A stretch of DNA of 64,000 nt from Georgenia satyanarayanai. Its GTDB lineage: Bacteria > Actinomycetota > Actinomycetes > Actinomycetales > Actinomycetaceae. Location of the stretch: contig NZ_JAMBNZ010000007.1 in assembly GCF_023715365.1 (NCBI RefSeq), positions 62,001 to 126,000 of the forward strand, in the 5' to 3' direction. Below the pieces are notes generated by a model, which ran no database searches, was not told the origin of the DNA, and worked only from the letters and a program-made list of their open reading frames with translations. How positions within the stretch are numbered: the stretch's first letter is position 1; each line of letters starts with the position of its first letter. Below are positions 42,091-51,843 of this stretch, piece after piece. The position numbers were made by a program, and so were the translations under genes.

Positions 42091-44655
42091 TCAGACCTGT
42101 CGCTTGACCACCTGCCGCTCGAGCTTGGCGCCCTCGACGTCCACGTTCGGCAGGATCTTGTCGAGCCAGCGCGGCAGCCACCACGCCTTCTCCCCGAGGA
42201 GGCTGAGCACCGCCGGGGTGAGCGTCATCCGGACGAGGAACGCGTCGACGAGCACGCCAAAGGCCAGGCCGAAGCCGATCGGCCGGATCATCGCCAGCTC
42301 GGCGAAGATGAAGCCGCCGAAGACGGAGACCATGATGATCGCCGCGGCCGTGACCACCCGGGCGCTGACGTTGAAGCCGCGCACGACGGCGACGCGTGCG
42401 TCGGCCCCGTGGACGTGCGCCTCCCGCATCCCCGAGACGAGGAACACCTGGTAGTCCATCGCCAGGCCGAAGAGCACGCCGATGAGGAGCACCGGCAGGA
42501 AGCTGAGGATCGGCCCCGCCTCGTTGACGCTGAACAGCCCCGCCAGGTGGCCGAGCTGGTAGACCGCGACGACGGCGCCAAAGGACGCGACCACCGTGAG
42601 GAGGAAGCCCACCGACGCCAGCAGCGGCACCCAGATCGAGCGGAACACGAGGAGCAGCAGGACGAGGGAGAGGCCGACCACGACGAGCAGGTAGATCGGC
42701 AGCGCGTCGGCCAGCTGGTCGGAGATGTCGATGTTGGCCACCGTCTGGCCGGTGAAGCCCATCTCCACCCCGTGCGTGGCACCGAGCTCGTCCTCGCTGT
42801 CCAGGAGCCGGTTGACCAGCGCGACCGTGGACTCCTCGGAGGGCCCGTCGGCCGGCATGACCTGGAACGCGAGGGTGTCGCCGTCCTCGCTCGTCCCGAA
42901 GGGCACGACGTACTGGACACCCTCGACGGCGATCAGGTCCTCGGCGATGTCGAGCTGCACCTCGGTGAGGGCCGCCTCGTCCTGCGTCGGCTCCTCGAGC
43001 GTGGCGACGCCGATGATGGGGCCGTTGGCGCCCGCACCGAAGTTGTCGCGGATGAGGTCGTAGGTGCGGTAGGCGGTCGAGTCCGCGGGCTCCTGACTGC
43101 CGTCGGGCAGGCCCAGGCGCAGCTGCGTCGCGGGGATGGCGAGCAGGCCCGTGATGGCGACGACCCCGATGATCGCCAGCCACGGGTGCTGCTGGACCTT
43201 GGCCGCCCAGCCGCGGGAGTCGGCGCCGTTCGTACGCTCCAGCCGCTTGCGCTGCTTGGCGGGCAGCACCCGCTCCCCGAGGAAGGACAGGAGCGCGGGG
43301 GTCAGCGTGACAGCCGCGAGGACGGCGACGACGACGGTGCCCGCCGCGACGTAGCCCATGACGGCGAGGAAGGGGATGCCGGTGAGGCCGAGCGCGGCGA
43401 GGGCGATGACGACTGTCGCGCCGGCGAAGGTGACGGCGTTGCCGGCGGTGCCGGTGGCGAGGGCGATCGAGTCGCGCACCCCCATGCCGTCGGCCAGCTG
43501 CATGCGGTGCCGGTTGAGGATGAACAGGGAGTAGTCGATGCCCACGGCCATGCCGAGCATGAGGGCGAGCGCGGGGGTCACGCTCGTCATGTCGACGACG
43601 CCGCTGAGGGCGAGCGAGCCACCGACGCCCACGCCCACGCCCACGAGGGCGGTGAGCAGCGGCAGGCCGGCGGCAAGGAGGGACCCGAGCAGCACGAGGA
43701 GGACGACGACGGCGACGACGACACCCACGACCTCGGCCGGGCCGAGGATGGAGGAGATGTCCGAGACGATCTCGGCGCTGTAGTTCACCTCGACCCCCTC
43801 GTCGGTGAGCGTGTTGCCGATCTCCTGCACCGCGGCGGTGACGTCCGGGTCGAGCTGCCCGCCCGAGGACTCGAACTGCACCTGCGTCATGGCGACGGTG
43901 CCGTTCTCGGAGACCTGGCGCAGGCCGGAGGTGAGCTCGGCGAGCCGCTCGCCCTGGTCGAGCTGGGTCTGCCCGGCGGCGATCTCGGCCTCGGCGGCAG
44001 CGAGCTCCTCCTCACCGGACTCGAGCTCGGCGCGGTTGGCGGCGAGCTGCTCCTCACCGGCGGCCAGCTCGGCCTCGGCGGCAGCGAGCTGCTGCTCGGC
44101 GCCGGCGGCCATGGCGGGTGGCATCATGTCGATCGAGGCCTCGAGCTCGGCGCGCTGGGCCTCCAGCTGCTCCCGGCCCGCGGCGAGCTCGGCCTCGGCG
44201 GCCTCCAGCTGCTCGCGGCCCGTGTCGAGCTCGGCGCGACCAGCCTCAAGCTGCGAACGGCCCTCCTCGAGCTCGGTGCGCCCGGCCTCGATCTCGTCGA
44301 GGCTGCCGTCCAGCTGCTCCTGGGTGGCGAAGGGGTTCATCGCGGCGACCACGCCGTCCAGCTCGCTCCACTGCTCGGTGACGTCAGCGACGGCGGCGCG
44401 CTGCGCGTCGGTGAAGCCGTCCTCGGCGGAGAAGGTCACGGTGCCGATACCGGCGGCGGCCTCAGGGATCTCCTCGTGGAGGTCGTCGAGCACCTCCTGG
44501 AACCGGCTGCCGGGGATGGTGAACTCATCGCTCAGTGGCTCGCTGAGGGTGGCGGCGCCGGTGACGGCGAGTGCGATGACGACGAGCCACGTGATGACGG
44601 CGGCCCAGCGGTGCTGGGCGCTCCATCGTCCGAGGCGGTGCAGGAGTGAGGCCAC
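42091..44655 (-). CDS. MMPL/RND family transporter with a periplasmic coiled-coil insertion
   Basis: 854 residues from GTG 44655, with AAGGA at 6 nt. Membrane helix 1 at about 18-38 (WAAVITWLVVIALAVTGAA), followed by an extracytoplasmic loop containing a long Glu/Ala/Leu-rich coiled coil (about 120-225, repeats such as AELAAGREQLEAQRAEL). Then come two sets of membrane helices with the family motif IDYSLFILNRHRMQLADG and its counterpart MDYQVFLVSGMREAHVHG. MMPL-type proteins export lipids or drugs; the coiled coil may bridge to cell-wall partners. The divergent TetR-type regulator gene lies upstream on the same strand, 43 bp away. Confidence 0.9.
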   Translation of the reverse strand: MASLLHRLGRWSAQHRWAAVITWLVVIALAVTGAATLSEPLSDEFTIPGSRFQEVLDDLHEEIPEAAAGIGTVTFSAEDGFTDAQRAAVADVTEQWSELDGVVAAMNPFATQEQLDGSLDEIEAGRTELEEGRSQLEAGRAELDTGREQLEAAEAELAAGREQLEAQRAELEASIDMMPPAMAAGAEQQLAAAEAELAAGEEQLAANRAELESGEEELAAAEAEIAAGQTQLDQGERLAELTSGLRQVSENGTVAMTQVQFESSGGQLDPDVTAAVQEIGNTLTDEGVEVNYSAEIVSDISSILGPAEVVGVVVAVVVLLVLLGSLLAAGLPLLTALVGVGVGVGGSLALSGVVDMTSVTPALALMLGMAVGIDYSLFILNRHRMQLADGMGVRDSIALATGTAGNAVTFAGATVVIALAALGLTGIPFLAVMGYVAAGTVVVAVLAAVTLTPALLSFLGERVLPAKQRKRLERTNGADSRGWAAKVQQHPWLAIIGVVAITGLLAIPATQLRLGLPDGSQEPADSTAYRTYDLIRDNFGAGANGPIIGVATLEEPTQDEAALTEVQLDIAEDLIAVEGVQYVVPFGTSEDGDTLAFQVMPADGPSEESTVALVNRLLDSEDELGATHGVEMGFTGQTVANIDISDQLADALPIYLLVVVGLSLVLLLLVFRSIWVPLLASVGFLLTVVASFGAVVAVYQLGHLAGLFSVNEAGPILSFLPVLLIGVLFGLAMDYQVFLVSGMREAHVHGADARVAVVRGFNVSARVVTAAAIIMVSVFGGFIFAELAMIRPIGFGLAFGVLVDAFLVRMTLTPAVLSLLGEKAWWLPRWLDKILPNVDVEGAKLERQVVKRQV

Positions 44656-44698
44656 AGGGGGTCCTTCCGGAGTGTGGTGGTGCAGAGAAAAGGGGACG

Positions 44699-45310
44699 TC
44701 AGGAAGCGGACCGGCGCCACCCGGCGCCGGCATGGTCGAGGACCCGCTGGAGCGTGTCGTTGAAGGCGGCGACGGCGTCGTCCGCGGGAAGCGCGGTCGC
44801 GACGGGCACCCACGCCTTCTGAACCATCTCGAACATCGCCATGACCGAGGCGGCCAGGGACCGCACCCGCAGGTCGTCCTCGCCGCCCAGCCGGTCGCGA
44901 AGCACGTCCACGAGCCACTCCTCGTGGTGCTGCCACACCCGCAGGTGGAGCTCGCGTCCACGCAGGGAGGCCCGCGGGTCGGTCGGGAGCCAGGCGAGGA
45001 GGATCTCGGCGCCGATGGGCTCCTCGCGGAGCGCCGCGCGGATCGCGACGAGCGGCTCCTCGCGGGCGGGGCGCCGGCGCAGCGCGTCCGCCATCCGCTC
45101 GAGCGGGTCGGCCAGCCCCGCGGCGACCACGGCCTCGATGCCGGCGAAGTAGTTGAAGAAGGTCCGGCGGGAGACGCCGGCACGGTCGGCGATGTCCTCA
45201 GCCGTGACGTCCTCGAGGCCGCGCTCGCGCGCCAGGCCGCGGGCGGCGTCGATCATGGCCTGACGGGTACGCGCCTTGTTGAGCTCGCGCCGGCCGGCCG
45301 TTTCGGACAT
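44699..45310 (-). CDS. TetR family transcriptional regulator
   Basis: 203 residues from ATG 45310. The helix-turn-helix is clear at about 35-58 (VTAEDIADRAGVSRRTFFNYF). The ligand-binding C-terminal part is variable. It is encoded 43 bp upstream of the MMPL gene in the same direction, so it probably autorepresses and controls the exporter. Dyads TGCAC-N3-GTGCA and TGTGC-N6-GCACA lie just upstream (45334-45373). Confidence 0.92.
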   Translation of the reverse strand: MSETAGRRELNKARTRQAMIDAARGLARERGLEDVTAEDIADRAGVSRRTFFNYFAGIEAVVAAGLADPLERMADALRRRPAREEPLVAIRAALREEPIGAEILLAWLPTDPRASLRGRELHLRVWQHHEEWLVDVLRDRLGGEDDLRVRSLAASVMAMFEMVQKAWVPVATALPADDAVAAFNDTLQRVLDHAGAGWRRSAS

Positions 45311-45333
45311 ACCGTCGAGTCTCCGCCTCACAG

Positions 45334-45373
45334 TGCACACCGTGCAACTTTGCCCGCTGTGCAGTGCGGCACA
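45334..45373. promoter_or_regulatory. Two TetR-type dyads in a divergent promoter
   Basis: TGCAC-ACC-GTGCA at 45334-45346 and TGTGC-AGTGCG-GCACA at 45358-45373, in the 167-bp gap between the TetR gene and the AMIN-like gene. The related arms suggest one regulator binding two sites. Confidence 0.55.
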
Positions 45374-45477
45374 CGTTGCCCTTTCGGCCCTTCCGGCGGG
45401 CGCGCGTCCGGAGTAGGTTGCGCGACACCACGCGAGCAGCACGCTGCCGCCCGCGGTCACTCCTCAAGGAGATCGCG

Positions 45478-46029
45478 ATGAAACGACTTGTCAGCATCCT
45501 CCTCGGACTCGTTCTCGGGTTCGCGCTCGTCATCCCGATGGGCGCCTCTGCACAGGCCGCGCCGTACTGCGGCATCTCCTGGGGCTCCCTCGCCAAGGCG
45601 CAGAGCCCCGGCTCCTCCCTCACGTCGATCACCGGCGTGCGCGCGGGCGAGCACTCCTGCTACGACCGCATGGTCATCGACGTCCACGGTGACGTGCGCG
45701 GCTACTCGGTCCGCTACGTCGACCAGGTGTACGCCGAGGGCAGCGGCGCTCGTGTCCCGCTGCGCGGCGGCGCCAAGCTCGAGGTCGTCGCACACGCACC
45801 GACCTACGACCCCGTGACGGGGCGCAGCACCTACACCCCCTCCAACCGCAAGGAGCTGCGCAACGTCAGCGGCTACTCGACCTTCCGTCAGATCGCCTCC
45901 GGCGGCAGCTTCGAGGGCCAGACGACCATCGGCCTGGGCGTGCGCGCCCGGCTGCCCTTCCGGGTGTTCGTCCTCGACGGCCCGGGCTCCGGCTCGCGGC
46001 TCGTCATCGACGTCGCCCACCGCTGGTAG
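45478..46029 (+). CDS. Secreted AMIN-like domain protein
   Basis: 183 residues from ATG 45478, with AAGGAG at 6 nt. A signal peptide ends at ASAQAAPYC. The mature part is a beta-rich AMIN-like domain (HSCYDRMVIDVHGDVRGYSVRYV; GLGVRARLPFRVFVLDG; RLVIDVAHRW) as found in small actinobacterial secreted proteins. Such domains bind peptidoglycan or other envelope polymers. It is divergent from the TetR gene and may be under the same control. Confidence 0.88.
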   Translation: MKRLVSILLGLVLGFALVIPMGASAQAAPYCGISWGSLAKAQSPGSSLTSITGVRAGEHSCYDRMVIDVHGDVRGYSVRYVDQVYAEGSGARVPLRGGAKLEVVAHAPTYDPVTGRSTYTPSNRKELRNVSGYSTFRQIASGGSFEGQTTIGLGVRARLPFRVFVLDGPGSGSRLVIDVAHRW

Positions 46030-46168
46030 TGCCCGACGGCGGGTGGCCGGCCACGTCGGCCGGTCACCCGCCGTCCGCGCGCCGCCCCGACCACAGGGCC
46101 CAGGCGGACGGCGCGACCGGGGACGAGAATGGGACGAGCCGTACCGCCTCGCCGATGCGACAGGGACC

Positions 46169-48838
46169 ATGACGCCACCCCCCGAAGCCGCTCCCGCCCA
46201 CGCCCGCGCCGTCGTCGACGTCCTCGCCCACCTCGGCGCCGGTGACCAGGGCCTGAGCCGGGAGGAGGCCGCCGCCCGTCTCGAGCGGCACGGTCCCAAC
46301 CGGCTGCCCGAGCCCGAGCGCGAGTCCGCGCTGCGGCGGCTGCTGCGCCAGTTCGCCGACCCGATGATCTACGTCCTCATCGCCGCCGCCGTGCTCACCG
46401 CGGTGCTCGGCGAGTGGGTCGACACGATCGTCATCGCCGCCGTCGTCCTCACCAACGCCGTCATCGGCTACGTCCAGGAGGGCAAGGCGGAGAACGCCCT
46501 CGAGGGCATCCGCCAGATGCTCTCCCTGGACGCGCAGGTGCGGCGCGACGGCGCGTGGCAGACCGTCCCCGCCGAGGACCTCGTCCCCGGAGACCTCGTG
46601 CGCCTGACCTCCGGGGACCGGGTGCCCGCCGACGTCCGGCTCATCCGCGCGAGCACGCTGCGCATCGAGGAGTCGGCGCTCACCGGTGAGTCCGTCCCGG
46701 TGGACAAGGGCACCGACCCGGTCGCCCCGGAGGCCGGCATCGGGGACCGCACGTCGATCGCCTTCTCAGGCACCGTCGTCGCCGCGGGCTCGGGCACCGG
46801 GGTCGTCACGGCCACCGGGCAGGACACCGAGATCGGCCACATCACGACGCTGCTCGAGGAGGTCGAGTCCCTCGAGACGCCCCTGACCCGGCAGATGAAC
46901 GCCTTCGGGCGGGCGCTGTCGCTCGTCGTCGTCGTCCTCGCCGTCGTGATGTTCGGGCTTGGCGCGCTGCTGTACGACGACGCGCTCGGCGAGCTCACCC
47001 TCGCGGCGATCGGCTTCGCGGTCGCGGCGATCCCCGAGGGCCTGCCCGCCGTCCTCACCATCACCCTCGCCCTGGGCGTGCAGACGATGGCGCGGCGCCA
47101 CGCGATCACCCGGCGGATGAGCTCGGTGGAGACCCTCGGCTCGGTCACCGTCATCTGCACCGACAAGACCGGCACGCTCACCCGCAACGAGATGACGGTC
47201 CGCACGGTCGTCACGCCCACGGGCCGCGTCGACGTCACGGGCACCGGGTACGCGCCCGAGGGCGAGATCCTGCCGGCCACCGGCACGACGACGACGGCCC
47301 AGGACGTCCTCGCCCTCGCCGAGGTGGCGGCCCGGGCCAACGACTCGACCATCTCCCGCCGCGGAGGGGAGTGGGTGCTGTCCGGCGAGCCGACCGACGG
47401 CGGGCTGCGCACCTTCGCGCTCAAGGCCGGCGTGGTCGGCGACGACGACGCCCGGCTCGACGCCGTCCCCTTCGACTCCGCCTACAAGTACATGGCCACC
47501 CTCGACCGCACCGCGCGGGGCACGGTCATCCACCTCAAGGGCGCCCCGGACCGGCTGCTGGACCGCTGCGACTCCCAGGGCACCGGCCTGGAGGCCACGG
47601 CGCCGCTGGACCGGGCGTTCTGGGAGGCGCAGATCGAGGAGCTCGGCGCCCGCGGGCTGCGGGTGCTGGGCGCCGCCGCCCGCCGCGCCGACGACGGCGC
47701 CACCTCGGTGAGCACCGAGGACGTCGACGCCGGCGGCTTCATCCTCCTCGGCCTCTACGGCATCATCGACCCGCCCCGTGAGGAGGCCGTCGCCGCGATC
47801 CGCGCCTGCCGGCAGGCCGGCATCCGCGTCAAGATGATCACCGGCGACCACGCCGGCACCGCGACCGCCATCGCGCGGGAGATGGGGATCGGGGAGGGCG
47901 CCCCGGCCGTCACCGGCGCCGAGCTGGAGCGCGCCACCGACGAGGAGCTGCGCACCCTCGCGACACGGCACGACGTCTTCGCCCGCACGAGCCCCGAGCA
48001 CAAGCTCCGCCTGGTCCGGGCGCTGCAGGCGAACGGCCAGGTCGTGTCGATGACCGGTGACGGCGTCAACGACGCCCCGGCGCTCAAGCGGGCCGACGTC
48101 GGGGTCGCCATGGGGATCAAGGGGACGGAGGCGACGAAGGAGGCGGCCGACGTCGTCCTCGCCGACGACAACTTCGCCTCGATCGAGTCGGCCGTCGAGA
48201 TGGGCCGCACGATCTACGACAACCTCCGCAAGGCGATCGTCTTCATCCTGCCGACCAACGGCGCCCAGGGGCTGGTCATCCTCGTCGCCGTCGTCCTCGG
48301 GCTCACGCTGCCGATCACCCCGGTCCAGGTGCTGTGGGTCAACACGATCACCGCGGTCACCCTCGCGCTCGCGCTCGCCTTCGAGCCCTCCGAGCCCGAC
48401 ATCATGCGCCGCCCGCCACGCACGCCCGGCGGCTCGATCCTCCCGCGCTCGGGGCTGCTGCGGATCGGCTACGTCTCGGTGCTCATCGGCGGCGCGACGA
48501 TCGCGGTCTTCCTCCTCGGCCAGGAGGCCGGGCGGGGCGTGGCGGAGTCCCGGACGGTCGCCGTCAACACCCTCGTCGTCGCGCAAATCTGCTACCTCTT
48601 CGCCAGCCGGTTCAGCCGCACCACGAGCCTGCGCCGTGAGCTCCTCACGACCAACCCGGTCTCGTGGGTGTGCGTGGCCGTCATGCTCGGGCTCCAGCTG
48701 CTCTTCGTCTACGCGCCCTTCATGCACACGGCCTTTGGCTCCACCGCGGTCGGGCTGACGGACTGGCTGGTGCCGCTGGGCGTCGGGGTGGTCGTCTTCG
48801 CCGTCGTCGAGGTGGACAAGGCGCTGCGGCGGCGCTGA
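46169..48838 (+). CDS. P2-type cation-transporting ATPase
   Basis: 889 residues from ATG 46169. An N-terminal cation ATPase domain, TGES at about 173-176, PEGLPAVLTITLALG in the membrane domain (as in Ca2+-ATPases), phosphorylation site DKTGTLTRNE (D332), GDGVNDAPALK in the hinge, and C-terminal membrane helices. The size and motifs fit the P2A/PMA-like group, so Ca2+ or Mn2+ is the likely cargo. No accessory gene is adjacent. The stop lies 2 bp from the convergent small membrane protein gene. Confidence 0.92.
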   Translation: MTPPPEAAPAHARAVVDVLAHLGAGDQGLSREEAAARLERHGPNRLPEPERESALRRLLRQFADPMIYVLIAAAVLTAVLGEWVDTIVIAAVVLTNAVIGYVQEGKAENALEGIRQMLSLDAQVRRDGAWQTVPAEDLVPGDLVRLTSGDRVPADVRLIRASTLRIEESALTGESVPVDKGTDPVAPEAGIGDRTSIAFSGTVVAAGSGTGVVTATGQDTEIGHITTLLEEVESLETPLTRQMNAFGRALSLVVVVLAVVMFGLGALLYDDALGELTLAAIGFAVAAIPEGLPAVLTITLALGVQTMARRHAITRRMSSVETLGSVTVICTDKTGTLTRNEMTVRTVVTPTGRVDVTGTGYAPEGEILPATGTTTTAQDVLALAEVAARANDSTISRRGGEWVLSGEPTDGGLRTFALKAGVVGDDDARLDAVPFDSAYKYMATLDRTARGTVIHLKGAPDRLLDRCDSQGTGLEATAPLDRAFWEAQIEELGARGLRVLGAAARRADDGATSVSTEDVDAGGFILLGLYGIIDPPREEAVAAIRACRQAGIRVKMITGDHAGTATAIAREMGIGEGAPAVTGAELERATDEELRTLATRHDVFARTSPEHKLRLVRALQANGQVVSMTGDGVNDAPALKRADVGVAMGIKGTEATKEAADVVLADDNFASIESAVEMGRTIYDNLRKAIVFILPTNGAQGLVILVAVVLGLTLPITPVQVLWVNTITAVTLALALAFEPSEPDIMRRPPRTPGGSILPRSGLLRIGYVSVLIGGATIAVFLLGQEAGRGVAESRTVAVNTLVVAQICYLFASRFSRTTSLRRELLTTNPVSWVCVAVMLGLQLLFVYAPFMHTAFGSTAVGLTDWLVPLGVGVVVFAVVEVDKALRRR

Positions 48839-48840
48839 GG

Positions 48841-49077
48841 TCAGAGCGCGACGGTCCGGACCACGAGCGGGACGAGGAACACGACGAGGAGGACGGGCAC
48901 CGCCCAGTCGGCGAGGCGCAGCGCCCCGACGACGGTCCGGGTCCTCTCACCCCACGTCGCGGGCTCGACTCCGGCAGCCCGGGCTCGGGCGAGCGCCAGC
49001 CACCAGGAGCTGCCGAGGAAGGTCCCCCCGACGAGGAGCAGCACCACCCACTGCCCCCACAGCGGCCAGGAGTCCAT
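48841..49077 (-). CDS. Small membrane protein of unknown function
   Basis: 78 residues from ATG 49077, preferred over GTG 49083 because the GGAGG is then 6 nt away. Two hydrophobic segments (about 6-26 and 55-77) with a basic loop. Not recognised. It follows PhzF by 12 bp and may share its mRNA. Confidence 0.6.
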   Translation of the reverse strand: MDSWPLWGQWVVLLLVGGTFLGSSWWLALARARAAGVEPATWGERTRTVVGALRLADWAVPVLLVVFLVPLVVRTVAL

Positions 49078-49089
49078 GTCCACCCTCCG

Positions 49090-49917
49090 TCAGAGCGCGA
49101 CGGTGCCGGCGATCGCCGTCGTCGTCCGCCCGCCCACCCACAGCCCGCCGTCGGGGGCGGTGACATGGACCCGGCCGGCGCGGCCGAGCGCGGTGCCCTG
49201 CGCGGCGACGTACGGGGCGGTGACCACGCCGGTGTCGGTGAGCCACTGCGCGAGGCCGGCGCCCAGGCTGCCCGTGACCGGGTCCTCGGAGAAGTCGGCG
49301 CCGAACGCGCGGACCTCGACGGCGGTCCCGTCGCTGCCGGGCGCGGCGACGACGCCGAGGTGGAGGTCACCGAAGCGGTCGTAGCGCGGCCTGACGGCGA
49401 GGACGGCCTCCCGCGAGCGCAGCCGCAGCGCCAGCCAGGGCGGGCCGTTGTCGAGCCAGGACGCGGCGACGACGTCGCCCGGGTCCAGCCCGAGGGCGTC
49501 GCCGGCGCGGGCGAGGGTCTCGTCGTCGGGCGCCTCGTAGCGGCGCAGGGCGGGGGCGGCAAAGGACCAGCGGCCGCCCGACTCGCGCAGCTCGACGAGC
49601 CCGACGCCGCACTCCTGGACGAGCCGCCCCGGGCTCGCCGCGGTCCCGCCGGAGGCGAGCCACGCGTGCGCGGAGCCGAGGGTCGGGTGGCCGGCGAAGG
49701 GCAGCTCGGTGCCGGGGGTGAAGATTCGCACCCGGTAGTCCGCGGCGGGGTCGGTGGGCGGGAGGAGGAAGGTGGTCTCGGAGAGGTTGGTCCACGCCGC
49801 GAAGCGCTGCATGCGCTCGGTGGACAGGCCCTCCCCGTCGACGACGACGGCTACCGGGTTGCCCTCGTAAGGCTCGGCCCCGAACACGTCCACCTGGAGG
49901 AATCGCCGCTGCAGCAT
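49090..49917 (-). CDS. PhzF family isomerase/epimerase-like protein
   Basis: 275 residues from ATG 49917. PhzF signatures: FLQVDVFGAEPYEGNPVAVV at the N-terminus with catalytic Glu in NLSETTFL, FTPGTELPFAGHPTLGSA, and a second half with DPVTGSLGAGLAQWL. The fold is a diaminopimelate-epimerase-like duplication; most members outside phenazine clusters have unknown substrates. It follows the metal ATPase by 9 bp. Confidence 0.92.
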   Translation of the reverse strand: MLQRRFLQVDVFGAEPYEGNPVAVVVDGEGLSTERMQRFAAWTNLSETTFLLPPTDPAADYRVRIFTPGTELPFAGHPTLGSAHAWLASGGTAASPGRLVQECGVGLVELRESGGRWSFAAPALRRYEAPDDETLARAGDALGLDPGDVVAASWLDNGPPWLALRLRSREAVLAVRPRYDRFGDLHLGVVAAPGSDGTAVEVRAFGADFSEDPVTGSLGAGLAQWLTDTGVVTAPYVAAQGTALGRAGRVHVTAPDGGLWVGGRTTTAIAGTVAL

Positions 49918-49926
49918 GCCCGCACC

Positions 49927-51843
49927 CTAGTTGCGGCGGTCTGCGAGCGTGCTGGCGTGGTGGGTCCGTGCCGCACGCAGGCCGTTGAGGATGACCAGCA
50001 CCTCGGCGAGCTCGTGGACGAGCACGACGGCGGCCAGGCCGAGGACACCGGTGACGGCCAGCGGCGGGAGGACGGCGATGATGACGAGCGACAGGGCGAT
50101 GTTCTGGTTGACAATGCGCCGGCCGCGGCGGGCGTGGGCGATGGCCTGGGGCAGGAGGCGGAGGTCCTGGCCGGTGAAGGCGATGTCGGCGGACTCGATC
50201 GCGGCGTCGGAGCCGGTCGTTCCCATGGCGATCCCAACGCCGGCCGCGGCCAGCGCGGGGGCGTCGTTGATGCCATCGCCGATCATCGCGGTGGGCCGGT
50301 GGGCGCTGAGCTCCCGCACGGCGGCCGACTTGCCCTCGGGGCGCAGCTCCGCGCGCACGTCGTCGATACCGGCCTGCGCGGCGAGGGCACGCGAGGTCCG
50401 CTCGTTGTCCCCGGTGAGCATCGTCACGCCGATCCCGCGGGCGGTCAGGGTCTCGACGACCTCGGGAACCTCGGGGCGCAGCTCGTCACGCACCCCGATC
50501 GTCCCGGCGGCCGTGCCGTCGCGGTGGACGACGACGACGGTCATGCCCTGGGCCTCGAGCTCGCGGACCCGCTCGGTGAGGTGGCGGGGGTCGACCCAGC
50601 GAGGGCTGCCGACCCGTACCTGGTGGCCGTCGACGGTGCCACGGATGCCGTGACCGGCCTCCTCGGCGACGCCCTGGCCGGCGGGGGCCGCGGGGGCGGC
50701 CTGGGTGATCGCGGCGGCGAGCGGGTGGGTGCTGTGCTGCTCGAGCGCGGCGGCCCAGGCGAGGACCTGCTCCTCGGTGACGTCGGCGGTGGGGACGACG
50801 GCGGTGACGGTGGGCCGGTTCCTCGTGAGGGTCCCGGTCTTGTCGAGGGCGACGTGCCCGATGTCGCCGAACCTCTCGAAGACCGCCCCACTCTTGATGA
50901 TGACGCCGAACCTGCTGGCCGAGCCGACCGCGGAGACCACGGTGATGGGCACCGCGATGGCCAGCGCACACGGGGAGGCGGCGACGAGCACCACCAGAGC
51001 GCGGGTGATCCACGTCTGCGGGTCACCGGCCAGGGAGCCGATGAGCGCGACGAGCACGGCCAGGACCAGGACGCCGGGGACCAGGGGCCGGGCGATGCGG
51101 TCGGCCAGCCGGGCGCGTTGCCCCTTCTCCGCCTGGGCCTGCTCGACGAGGCCCACGATCGTGGTGAGGGAGTTGTCGGTGCCGGCCGCGGTCACCTCGA
51201 CCTGCAGAACCCCCGTGGTGTTGATGGCCGCGGCGGAGACCGCCTCGCCCGGGCCGACCTCGACGGGGATGGACTCACCGGTGATCGCCGAGGTGTCCAG
51301 GCTGCTGTGCCCGGTCCGGATGGTGCCGTCGGTGGCGATGCGCTCGCCGGGCCGGATGACCATGACCTGCCCGGGGGCCAGGTCCCGGGCCGGGACGGTG
51401 AGGGTGCGGCCGTCGTCGAGGACGGTGGCAGTCTCGGGCACGAGCCTGAGGAGCGCGCGGAGCCCGGCTCGCGCGCGGTCCATCGCCCTGTCCTCCAGGG
51501 CCTCGGCGATGGAGTAGAGGAAGGCCAGGGCCGCAGCCTCCCCCACGTGACCGAGGATGACGGCGCCGGTGCCGCTCATCGTCATGAGGAGCGCGACGCC
51601 GAGCTTGCCGGTGGCGAGCTTGCGCAGCGCGGCGGGGACGAAGGTGGAGGCCCCGAGCAGCAGGCCGACCCAGAACAGCACCAGCGCCGCCGTCGGGGCG
51701 CCGGACCACTCGGCGGCCACCCCGGCGACGAAGGCGACGCCCGAGGCGACGGGGACCATGACGGCACGGTCACGCCACCAGGGGGCGTCGTGCTCGTCCT
51801 CGGCCTCGTGCTGCTCGACGGGGGCGTGGGTCGTGGCACTCAT
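49927..51843 (-). CDS. Heavy-metal P1B-type ATPase
   Basis: 638 residues from ATG 51843 overlapping the regulator's stop (ATGA). About six to eight membrane helices, no N-terminal metal-binding domain, TGES in the A domain, SPCALAIAVP (C293), DKTGTLTRN (D334), and GDGINDAPALA. The C-terminal helix LVHELAEVLVILNGLRAAR differs from the HEGxT version of CoaT-type pumps. Adjacent to a CmtR-like sensor, it probably exports Cd2+, Pb2+ or Zn2+; the exact metal is an inference. Confidence 0.9.
   Translation of the reverse strand: MSATTHAPVEQHEAEDEHDAPWWRDRAVMVPVASGVAFVAGVAAEWSGAPTAALVLFWVGLLLGASTFVPAALRKLATGKLGVALLMTMSGTGAVILGHVGEAAALAFLYSIAEALEDRAMDRARAGLRALLRLVPETATVLDDGRTLTVPARDLAPGQVMVIRPGERIATDGTIRTGHSSLDTSAITGESIPVEVGPGEAVSAAAINTTGVLQVEVTAAGTDNSLTTIVGLVEQAQAEKGQRARLADRIARPLVPGVLVLAVLVALIGSLAGDPQTWITRALVVLVAASPCALAIAVPITVVSAVGSASRFGVIIKSGAVFERFGDIGHVALDKTGTLTRNRPTVTAVVPTADVTEEQVLAWAAALEQHSTHPLAAAITQAAPAAPAGQGVAEEAGHGIRGTVDGHQVRVGSPRWVDPRHLTERVRELEAQGMTVVVVHRDGTAAGTIGVRDELRPEVPEVVETLTARGIGVTMLTGDNERTSRALAAQAGIDDVRAELRPEGKSAAVRELSAHRPTAMIGDGINDAPALAAAGVGIAMGTTGSDAAIESADIAFTGQDLRLLPQAIAHARRGRRIVNQNIALSLVIIAVLPPLAVTGVLGLAAVVLVHELAEVLVILNGLRAARTHHASTLADRRN

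Noticed and set aside
44699-45183. Long N-terminal extension of the MMPL frame across the TetR gene
   Set aside because: The extension has no membrane protein features, and GTG 44655 with AAGGA directly precedes the first helix.
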